21,919 nucleotides of DNA. Source: Bacteroidota bacterium (GTDB lineage Bacteria > Bacteroidota > Bacteroidia > Cytophagales > Cyclobacteriaceae). Position 1 is the stretch's first letter. Each line of letters begins with the position of its first letter. The stretch is taken from contig JAEZGH010000091.1 of the NCBI GenBank assembly GCA_023417065.1, positions 1 to 21,919 of the forward strand, in the 5' to 3' direction. The notes beneath the pieces were generated by a model. That model was not told the DNA's origin, did no database searches, and was given only the letters and a program-made list of their open reading frames with translations. Below are positions 14,847 to 21,919 of the stretch, in pieces. A program made the translations under genes and the position numbers.

Positions 14847-16769
14847 ATGAAACTTCAACAGTACGTCAAGAAAGGATCATTTTATGAAACGGTAGTTGAA
14901 GACGGATCAGACATCATCTTTATCGTAGACTATAACGGTGTGATCTGGTATCACAACGCGTCCACTTTTGAAACACTGGGCTATCGTTCAAAGAGCCTGA
15001 TCGGACGAAACATCTTCGACTACCTCCTGCCCTCCATGGTCAGCAGCCTCAAGAGCAAGTTCAAACAAAGCAGAAAAAGGGCCTATACCGAGAAGGTTGA
15101 ATTTCAGTTTCGCTGCAAAGACAAGAGCTTCAGATTTCTGGAATTCAACGCCATAAATCTCAAACACAAGGAAGGAATTGAAGGCTTCATTCTCGACTGT
15201 CGTGACATTACGCAGCGGAAACGTGACGAGGCAGAACTTCTGAGACTGCAGAAAGCAAAGGAACAATTTCTTGCCAACGTCAGTCACGAAATCCGTACGC
15301 CGATCAATGGTATTGCCGGAATGGCGAACCTGCTAGGGCAAAATCCAAGTCCGGAGGAACGCGAATCCTATCTCAATGCAATCAGGCATTCAGCGGAGAA
15401 TCTCAAGGTAATCATCACAGACATTCTCGATCTCGCGGCTATCGAGTCCGGGAAACTGAAGTTCGAAAAGATTGCCTTTAACCTCAAGGATCTCCTCCCC
15501 TCACTCATAAACACATTCACGTATCAGGCGAAGGAGAAAAAACTTACCCTGAATTTCACCATTGAAGAAAAACTTAACAAGATTCTCATTGGTGATCCGG
15601 TTCGTCTTAATCAGGTACTGATCAATCTCATCAGTAACGCCGTGAAGTTTACACACAACGGATCTATCAGCGTCAGTTGCTCGGAGGCACGACAACTTCG
15701 TGGCACAAGCTGGGTCAAGATTGAGGTAACTGACACAGGCGTGGGTATCCCTGAAGAGAAGCTTCACACGATATTCGAAAGTTTCAGCCAGGCCGACGCC
15801 AGCGTCACACGTCGCTACGGCGGAACAGGGCTTGGTCTCACTATCGTCAAACAATTGGTTGAACTTCAGAAAGGAAAAATTAATGTAGTCAGCCAGGAAC
15901 ACGCGGGATCAACTTTCACCGTTACTATTCCTTATGAAATCGGAAAAGTCAGAACGGTTGTCAAGAAACCTAAGCCGCCTAAAACGTTGAAGAACCTCAA
16001 CATTTCACAACTGCGTGTGTTGCTGGTTGAGGACAATGACATCAACAGGCTTTACGCGAAGAGCATTCTGAAGAACTGGCAGTGTTCGATAGACGTAGCT
16101 GAAAACGGCCTTGTTGCTGTTGAAAAGATCAAGAACACTTTTTACGACGTCGTGCTGATGGATGTGCAGATGCCAGTGATGGATGGTTACGAAGCCACCA
16201 TGGCTATCCGCGCGATGCAGCAATGTGCTAAACTGCCAATCATAGCCCTAACGGCAAATGCCACACAGAGTGATGTGGAGAAATGCCTGGCGGTTGGAAT
16301 GAACGACTACCTGCCGAAGCCTTTTACGCCTGAAGATCTTTATCACAAGCTGTTCAAGGAACTCAAGATCCGGCCTTCCACGAAGCTACCGCCTCCTGCC
16401 CGGGCGAAGGAATACCATGCTAAATACAATCTGGACTATCTTCGAAGTGTATCCGGCAACAACCGTGAATTCATCCATGAGATGATCACGACCTTTTTGC
16501 AATCAATGCCGGCAACACTGGATGAGATGCAAATCGCCGTCCAGCAATCGCGGTGGGATCGGCTTTCCCGACTGGCGCATCAGATCAAGCCATCATTCAC
16601 ATTAATGGGACTCGATTCCCTCCGACCAAAGCTCCTTTATCTTGAAGAGAACGGGAAGGCCGGAACGAAGCTTGATGGGCTGCCCGAAGTCGTTGATGAA
16701 TTCATTGGTAGCTGTAACCAGGTCTTGCACGACCTTTCGAAAGAAATCAACGTAGAACAGCCCTGCTAA
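14847..16769 (+). CDS. Soluble hybrid histidine kinase (PAS-HisKA-HATPase-REC-HPt)
   Basis: From ATG at 14847 the protein has 640 residues. The start follows a GAGG sequence overlapping the regulator's stop; an upstream in-frame TTG lies inside the regulator and is rejected. Domains: PAS (about 12-125), HisKA with H147 in FLANVSHEIRTP, HATPase with N264 (N box), D296 in DTGVG and GGTGLGL (325-331), a receiver (about 387-505) with phospho-acceptor D439 (LMDVQMPVMDG), and a C-terminal HPt (about 535-630) with H578 in LAHQIKPSF. No membrane helix is visible, so the sensor is cytoplasmic. The expected route is H147 to D439 to H578 to D57 of the adjacent regulator. The signal sensed by the PAS domain is unknown. 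Confidence 0.95.
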   Translation: MKLQQYVKKGSFYETVVEDGSDIIFIVDYNGVIWYHNASTFETLGYRSKSLIGRNIFDYLLPSMVSSLKSKFKQSRKRAYTEKVEFQFRCKDKSFRFLEFNAINLKHKEGIEGFILDCRDITQRKRDEAELLRLQKAKEQFLANVSHEIRTPINGIAGMANLLGQNPSPEERESYLNAIRHSAENLKVIITDILDLAAIESGKLKFEKIAFNLKDLLPSLINTFTYQAKEKKLTLNFTIEEKLNKILIGDPVRLNQVLINLISNAVKFTHNGSISVSCSEARQLRGTSWVKIEVTDTGVGIPEEKLHTIFESFSQADASVTRRYGGTGLGLTIVKQLVELQKGKINVVSQEHAGSTFTVTIPYEIGKVRTVVKKPKPPKTLKNLNISQLRVLLVEDNDINRLYAKSILKNWQCSIDVAENGLVAVEKIKNTFYDVVLMDVQMPVMDGYEATMAIRAMQQCAKLPIIALTANATQSDVEKCLAVGMNDYLPKPFTPEDLYHKLFKELKIRPSTKLPPPARAKEYHAKYNLDYLRSVSGNNREFIHEMITTFLQSMPATLDEMQIAVQQSRWDRLSRLAHQIKPSFTLMGLDSLRPKLLYLEENGKAGTKLDGLPEVVDEFIGSCNQVLHDLSKEINVEQPC

Positions 16770-16815
16770 CTTGTCCACGTGGATACTTCTTCACAGGGCC
16801 GCCTTTTCTTTTCCT
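16760..16815 (+). terminator. Candidate terminator between convergent genes
   Basis: GCCCTG (16760-16765, partly within the kinase gene's last codons) pairs with CAGGGC (16794-16799) across a 28-base loop containing the perfect palindrome TCCACGTGGA (16774-16783). A T-rich tract follows (CCTTTTCTTTTCCTTTTCC). The long loop makes it atypical, but it is the only structured element between the convergent kinase and surface-protein genes. Confidence 0.4.
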
Positions 16816-16823
16816 TTTCCTGA

Positions 16824-19800
16824 TTACCTGTTCATCACCGCTATCTTGCGGTAGTACACTGCCCTGTCACCAGTTCGAATGGCCAGGAAGTATATGCCGT
16901 TAGCAAGTCGCGATATGTCAACGGTCTGTGGATCGCTGAGGTCGCGGTTCAATCCACCATACAGGACTGTCACACCCCGTTGATCGACGATACGCCACTC
17001 ATAGTCGCGATCGAGTTTGCGGTCCATAGCGAAGTTAATCTGTTGCGAAGCCGGGTTAGGATAAACCTGCAGGTGTTTCAGAATTCCGGCACCCGGGTCT
17101 TCCGGTACACCCACAATTACCGATTGCCGCGATGGAGCCTTAATCACCGTAGACTGAAGGATTTTCTTCGTGTTCTTGTCCTGAACAAAGACAATGAGCG
17201 AAAGATTACCGGGGTCAGACACGACCGTATTCATGTCGAAGTTAATGGTAATGTCGTTGATGGTTTGTCCGGATGCGAAAGGACCGTTCAGCAACTTACC
17301 CTGGGGGCCCCATATGAGTGCGCGTAGTACGTTGCGATTTGTCGCCCCGAGGCCATTCTCCACAAGTGCTGCATGTAGCATGATTGTGGTTGTAAAATCC
17401 TCTTCGCCGGTATACGTAAGGTTCACCGTTCCTGTCAGGCGTGTTACATCCGAATCGTCGAGCGATACGCGGATGCGGAACAGTGGCTCCTCCAGCGATC
17501 TGCGATCTAGTTCAATCTCATCAATCTGCTGATAAGAACCATTGAATGTGTTGTGGAAATAATTACCCTGAATACCATCCATTATAGCAACAGGAGGATT
17601 GGCAACGCCATACCACTGTGCCCGCGCATAGGGGTCAACCGGATTGTCGGCATTGAGCTGGTCAAAAACCGGATTTGCCATGTGATACTGCAATACAATA
17701 AAGTCTGCTGAATCTCTCCTCAGAAGCTGCCCCGATTCGATTGAATTGAACCATTGTCGTGCAGGTGCGGACGCAGCATCTTCCGCGTTCGTGAAGTGTT
17801 CTACCAGCACATTGCGAGTCTTTTCACCGATATAAACATCGTCAAAAGCAAACCCTTCCATAGGGCGTGTATCCCCGCGTCCCTTTTCAGTACTTGAGAA
17901 TGCAATACGGAATACTACGAGGTTACGCTCAGCCTGAGGAATTTCGTCGAGGCTGTAGCGCGCAGTGCGCCAGCCCATAGTCGTGTCTGACCACGCATGG
18001 TTGTCCTGACCTCCAGGGTTCGCTGCCATGTTGCGGGTATTGTACCAGTTAATACCTGCGCCCTCAGCGTCACCTATGGTAGTCCATTTCTGGCCTCCGT
18101 CGGTCGAGTATTGAAGCACGGCACCATCGTATCCCAGTGGTGTATCCGACCAATACTTCATTGAAATCATTGGGCGTTTCACCTGGGTGAGGTCAAGACA
18201 CGGACCTAACACTTCAGAGTTTTCGTTCCGGTAGTAGAAGCTGTTGTCGTCAAGCAGATTGGTATTCTTACCGGTCCACCAGGCATTCGATCCGGACGCT
18301 GCAGCGTTTATGACGTCGCCCTCGGGCAGTCCGAATACCCAACTAGTTGTCCCGAATTGGGGAGCACGCCAGTTGGTACCCGATTCAAAGTCATCGAAGT
18401 AAGCCAACGTAGCCTGAGGAGTACTGTATTCCAGAATGTAAATGTTCTTCACTATACTCGCCACACAACCTTCGGAAGTGGAGACAGACAGTCGGACTGC
18501 ATACTCACCGGATGCGTCATAACGGTGAACGGGGTTATCGATTACACCTGATGTCGCACCGCCGTGTGTTCCGGCCGGAACCGACGAACCTGCAGCACCA
18601 TCAACGACACCGTGGACGTCAGCGAAATCCCACTCAAAATGACTTACCGTATACAATGGACTTTCGGGGATTAGACTCCGGAATTCGGTTGCCTGAATTT
18701 CGCTACATATCTTCGTGTAGCTGAAATCAAGTTCCGGTGGTTTCCCTACAAGGAGGGTATGTTGATCAGTATCCGTACACCCGGTGTTTGACGTGATCGT
18801 GAATGAGATATTCTTAGTACCTGAAGTGACGTACTTGTATTTCGGCGGATATACTTCATCGGGACCGATTGGTTCGGTAACATAGCTTACGTTATTGTTT
18901 TCACCGAAATTCCAGAGGTACGTGAACGACGTCACGCCATCGGGACGGAATGAGTTCTCAATAAATGTAATAGAATCCGATGCGCATCCGGGTTGCATGT
19001 TGATGCTCGCAACGGGAGCTCTGTACACGATCAGCTTTTTGGTCTTGCGCTGTGTTGCGTTGTCCTGGTTAGTAAACTCATACGTAATCATGTACTCCTC
19101 GTATGCACCGGAGCCACCTAGTCCATTAGTCTGAATAAACCATTCGCCGCCTTCAACAATGAATGACAGCTTTCCGTCCTCGGATATGAACGAAGTGGGC
19201 ACTCTTCCTTCCGAAGGATGTGGATAACCGTTGATAGGCTGACGATCGAGGTTCTCGCAGATCAGCAGATCACCATTAACAGCGCGTCGCGGATTCTCGC
19301 CTATGTCAAAGTCGATGTCCGTAAGGGCATTGACAAGGGTAGTTTTTGAATCACTGTTGACGCATCCCGTGATGGAGCTTGTAAAAGTATAGGTAATGGT
19401 ATTGAATCCAATGTTTGCATTCGCGGGATTGAACTGATTTGTACCGGCAACGATACCCGGACCAGTGAACACTCCTACCCCATCCTTGGTCGGGAATCCT
19501 GACAGGAGTTGAACCGCGTCGTTTTCAGCGTATTGAGGCTTCAATTCAGACAACGCAACTTCGGGTAATTGGTGTACCGTTACCCGCACTTCATCCATTG
19601 CTGCAGAACACGGTCCTGTCGCGTCAGGATCATTGGTTGTGAGGTAGAAGCTGAACGTCTTGTTGAGGTCTGCTGCCACAACGGTATATGTAGCCATAAC
19701 AACGTTGCCGGAAATTGATGACGCTGACAGTGTTCCGGCGGCACCAGCTCCCACGGTCCAGGTTGCCGATGTCGCGCTGCCACCAATCGTACCGGTAAGA

Positions 19801-21919
19801 GTGAATGACGTTGGCTCACACACGCTGAAATCAGCACCTGCGTCAGCAACGGGTCTCGGATTGACGATGACCGTGATGGTATGCTCGGGACCGACACATC
19901 CGTTGGCCGAAGGCGTTACGACGTATAATACGGTTCCACCGTTTTCATCTGTGGTCAGGACCTGATTAATAGATGTTCCGTTCCCTGAAGCCGCACCGGT
20001 TACGTTCGTAGAAGTGACGACCCATGAGAAGGTGGTTCCTGGAACGTTCTTCGGAGATGGCAGCAGGGTGATATTTGTTTCCTCACCGCTACAGATTGTT
20101 TTATCTGCTGCCGACACGGATGTCAGCGGCTTAACGGTGACAACAAAGTTAAAAGGAACGCCATCACAACCATTGATATGGGGTGTCAGGCGGTAGGTAA
20201 TTGTACCAGATGAACTTGTGTTGTTGATCGGCACCTGACTCGAGAAATCGCTTCCCGTGGCCGTTACGCCTGCTGTTATTTCTGCGGTGTATTCGCTTTG
20301 CCAGGTAAAGGTTGTCCCCGGTATTGAAAACTGTGGAACAAAAGTAAGTGCTTCTCCGCTACATATCTGGATATTCAGTTGATCGTGGCTGTTGGTAACA
20401 GTAGGCAGCTCCTGCACAGACAACACGGCTGGTGCACTGGTCACCGCAGGCGTGCAGGCTCCGCTGACCACAACGGTATAACTTCCGGCGTCGGCGACTG
20501 TTACTCCTATCAATGTCAGCGATGTGTTGGCTGATGTGGTGCCAATATCAACACCATCTTTCTGCCACTGATAGATCAGTCCTGTGCCGTGGGCTTCAAC
20601 ATTAAACGTCACCGATTCGCCGCGGCAAAGGCTAGCCCCCACAGGCTGGACATCGATTACCGGTTTTTCATGAACCGTTAATATCGCTGCATTACTCAGC
20701 GCTGTTGCTATACACGTGCCCGAGCTTGAGATTTTTGCGCGGTACAGGTATCCGTTGAAGGCGTAAGGGGTACTCTGCACTGTGAGAGTAGCCGTTGTTA
20801 CGTTCGCGTGTTCAGTGTCGTTTACCAGATCAACGTAACCGGCGCCATCGTTGCGGTTTACCTGCCATTGATATTGTGGCGAGGCAGTTATTCCAGCGTC
20901 AACTGAGAAAGTTGTAGAACCATCTTCGCAGATCGTTTGGTTCGCCGGATGGGCAATTACTTCAGGTGCTTCTTCAATCGTGATCGCCGCCACTGAGCTG
21001 CTCACCCCTGTTGCGTCGCACGTACCGCGTACCACAACGGTATAGTCACCTGCATGGGAAGCATTCGCGTTGGTAATTGTTAAGGTAGTTGCTGTCGCGC
21101 TGGCTGCACCTAAAGACGCGCCATCGCGGAACCATTGATACATCAAGCCTGTCCCGTGAGCAGTTACACTCAATGAAATGGTGCTGCCTTCACAGAGCGT
21201 CTGTGCCACAGGCTGTACATCGATCACCGGTTTCTCCTGAACCGTCAGCACTGCTGCATTACTGAACGCAGTAGCCGTGCAGGTTGCAGAACTGGTGATC
21301 CTGGCTCTGTATAAGTAGCCGTTAGCGGCGAGAGGCGTATTCTGAACAGTAAGTGTTGCTGTAGTTACATTAGCATGCCCGGAGTTGTTGACCAGGTCAA
21401 CATACCCTGCTCCATCATTGCGGTTAACCTGCCATTGGTAAACCGGCGATTCCGTGTCACCGGCGTTTACCGTAAAGGTAGTTGTGCCGTCTTCGCAGAT
21501 CGTTTGATTCGCCGGATGAGCAATTACTTCCGGTGCTTCTTCAATCGTGATCGCAGCCACTGAGCTGGTCACCCCTGTTGCATCACACGTACCACGAACC
21601 ACAACGGTGTAGTCACCTGCGTGAGTTGCATTCGCGTTCGTGATCGTTAGGGTCGTTGCTGTCGCGCTGGCTGCACCTAAGGACGCGCCATCGCGGTACC
21701 ATTGATACGTTAATCCTGTACCGTGAGCAGTTACACTCAATGAAATGGTGCTGCCTTCGCAGAGCGTCTGGGACACAGGCTGTACATCAATAACCGGTTT
21801 CTCCTGAACCGTCAGCACCGCTGCATTGCTAAACGCAGTAGCCGTGCAGGTTGCTGAACTGGTGATCCTGGCTCGGTATAAGTAGCCGTTGAAAGAATAC
21901 GACGTATTCTGAACAGTAA
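16824..21919 (-). CDS. Giant Ig/PKD repeat surface protein with T9SS sorting domain (5' partial)
   Basis: The frame is open to the window edge; 1697 residues are visible (numbered from 21917) and the signal peptide lies outside. Domains in order: Ig-like modules (1 to about 506), partly in near-identical tandem repeats; PKD-like modules with GTTFSW and TCSGEE-type segments (about 507-862); an intermediate segment (863-968); two further PKD-like domains (about 969-1165, with TYLWNFG and FEWDFAD); a MAM/jelly-roll-like segment (about 1168-1365, FDDFESGTNW to GFAFDDVYIG); an Omp28/thioredoxin-like segment (about 1366-1460); a beta-rich linker; and a type A T9SS C-terminal domain (about 1615-1697, VYPNP to YYRKIAV). 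T9SS exports such proteins across the outer membrane and anchors them at the cell surface. Adhesion is likely but not proven. Confidence 0.93.
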   Translation of the reverse strand, partial: TVQNTSYSFNGYLYRARITSSATCTATAFSNAAVLTVQEKPVIDVQPVSQTLCEGSTISLSVTAHGTGLTYQWYRDGASLGAASATATTLTITNANATHAGDYTVVVRGTCDATGVTSSVAAITIEEAPEVIAHPANQTICEDGTTTFTVNAGDTESPVYQWQVNRNDGAGYVDLVNNSGHANVTTATLTVQNTPLAANGYLYRARITSSATCTATAFSNAAVLTVQEKPVIDVQPVAQTLCEGSTISLSVTAHGTGLMYQWFRDGASLGAASATATTLTITNANASHAGDYTVVVRGTCDATGVSSSVAAITIEEAPEVIAHPANQTICEDGSTTFSVDAGITASPQYQWQVNRNDGAGYVDLVNDTEHANVTTATLTVQSTPYAFNGYLYRAKISSSGTCIATALSNAAILTVHEKPVIDVQPVGASLCRGESVTFNVEAHGTGLIYQWQKDGVDIGTTSANTSLTLIGVTVADAGSYTVVVSGACTPAVTSAPAVLSVQELPTVTNSHDQLNIQICSGEALTFVPQFSIPGTTFTWQSEYTAEITAGVTATGSDFSSQVPINNTSSSGTITYRLTPHINGCDGVPFNFVVTVKPLTSVSAADKTICSGEETNITLLPSPKNVPGTTFSWVVTSTNVTGAASGNGTSINQVLTTDENGGTVLYVVTPSANGCVGPEHTITVIVNPRPVADAGADFSVCEPTSFTLTGTIGGSATSATWTVGAGAAGTLSASSISGNVVMATYTVVAADLNKTFSFYLTTNDPDATGPCSAAMDEVRVTVHQLPEVALSELKPQYAENDAVQLLSGFPTKDGVGVFTGPGIVAGTNQFNPANANIGFNTITYTFTSSITGCVNSDSKTTLVNALTDIDFDIGENPRRAVNGDLLICENLDRQPINGYPHPSEGRVPTSFISEDGKLSFIVEGGEWFIQTNGLGGSGAYEEYMITYEFTNQDNATQRKTKKLIVYRAPVASINMQPGCASDSITFIENSFRPDGVTSFTYLWNFGENNNVSYVTEPIGPDEVYPPKYKYVTSGTKNISFTITSNTGCTDTDQHTLLVGKPPELDFSYTKICSEIQATEFRSLIPESPLYTVSHFEWDFADVHGVVDGAAGSSVPAGTHGGATSGVIDNPVHRYDASGEYAVRLSVSTSEGCVASIVKNIYILEYSTPQATLAYFDDFESGTNWRAPQFGTTSWVFGLPEGDVINAAASGSNAWWTGKNTNLLDDNSFYYRNENSEVLGPCLDLTQVKRPMISMKYWSDTPLGYDGAVLQYSTDGGQKWTTIGDAEGAGINWYNTRNMAANPGGQDNHAWSDTTMGWRTARYSLDEIPQAERNLVVFRIAFSSTEKGRGDTRPMEGFAFDDVYIGEKTRNVLVEHFTNAEDAASAPARQWFNSIESGQLLRRDSADFIVLQYHMANPVFDQLNADNPVDPYARAQWYGVANPPVAIMDGIQGNYFHNTFNGSYQQIDEIELDRRSLEEPLFRIRVSLDDSDVTRLTGTVNLTYTGEEDFTTTIMLHAALVENGLGATNRNVLRALIWGPQGKLLNGPFASGQTINDITINFDMNTVVSDPGNLSLIVFVQDKNTKKILQSTVIKAPSRQSVIVGVPEDPGAGILKHLQVYPNPASQQINFAMDRKLDRDYEWRIVDQRGVTVLYGGLNRDLSDPQTVDISRLANGIYFLAIRTGDRAVYYRKIAVMNR
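20648..21919 (-). repeat. 567-bp tandem repeat within the surface-protein gene
   Basis: Units of 567 bp (189 residues, two Ig-like modules each) run at 20648-21214 and 21215-21781, with a third continuing past the window edge. Aligned stretches of the two complete units are nearly identical, roughly 88-90% over sampled segments and not fully counted. Module A contains QTLCEGSTISLSVTAHGTGL and module B contains NQTICEDG and YQWQVNRNDGAGYVDL. A diverged copy of module A continues at about 20402-20647 (ASLCRGESVTFNVEAHGTGL). Confidence 0.9.

Overview
The window reads as chromosomal DNA from a member of the Bacteroidota, most likely a Cytophagales-type gliding or environmental lineage. The evidence is a type IX secretion (T9SS) C-terminal sorting domain on a giant surface protein, an ExbB-ExbD-TonB cluster followed by folC and trmB, a Bacteroidota-style promoter (TTTG-N18-TATTTTTG) and the near absence of Shine-Dalgarno sites. 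Base composition looks moderate (roughly half G+C by eye, not counted). The genus cannot be fixed from sequence alone.

Left edge (1-348): a structured tandem repeat with a 107-bp period. Two copies are identical and a third is decayed, and the array starts at the window edge. Positions 349-5052, all minus strand, form a tightly packed run: exbB, exbD, tonB, a 68-residue helical protein, folC, trmB and a small TPR protein. Several junctions are 1-4 bp overlaps or 2-bp gaps. Just upstream on the same strand lie a membrane-anchored SPOR-domain protein (5151-6053) with its own promoter, and a two-gene unit made of a 1023-residue periplasmic TPR protein and a 569-residue outer-membrane beta-barrel (6167-10972). 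Together, 349-10972 looks like an envelope block: inner-membrane proton channel, TonB-like energy transducer, peptidoglycan-binding candidate, periplasmic scaffold and outer-membrane barrel, with housekeeping genes attached.

Positions 11272-13426 (minus) carry a TerB-like protein, an active-site-intact rhomboid protease and holA (DNA polymerase III delta). The rhomboid stop and the holA start overlap by one base. A 299-bp non-coding gap separates holA from the TPR/barrel unit.

Positions 13481-16769 (plus) encode an NtrC-type sigma-54 response regulator and, 4 bp later, a soluble hybrid histidine kinase (PAS-HisKA-HATPase-REC-HPt). All four phosphorelay residues are present (kinase H147, D439, H578; regulator D57), so this is a complete predicted relay driving sigma-54 promoters.

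Positions 16824-21919 (minus, 5' end beyond the window) hold a giant T9SS-exported protein: Ig-like modules in near-identical 567-bp tandem repeats, PKD-like domains, a MAM/jelly-roll-like segment, an Omp28/thioredoxin-like segment without cysteines, and a type A sorting domain.

No tRNA, rRNA, CRISPR array, insertion sequence or phage gene was found. No clear new defence or mobile system is present. The most interesting items are the structured 107-bp repeat, the Ig-repeat protein with its cysteine-free Omp28-like segment, the complete phosphorelay, and the barrel/TPR/SPOR/TonB neighbourhood.
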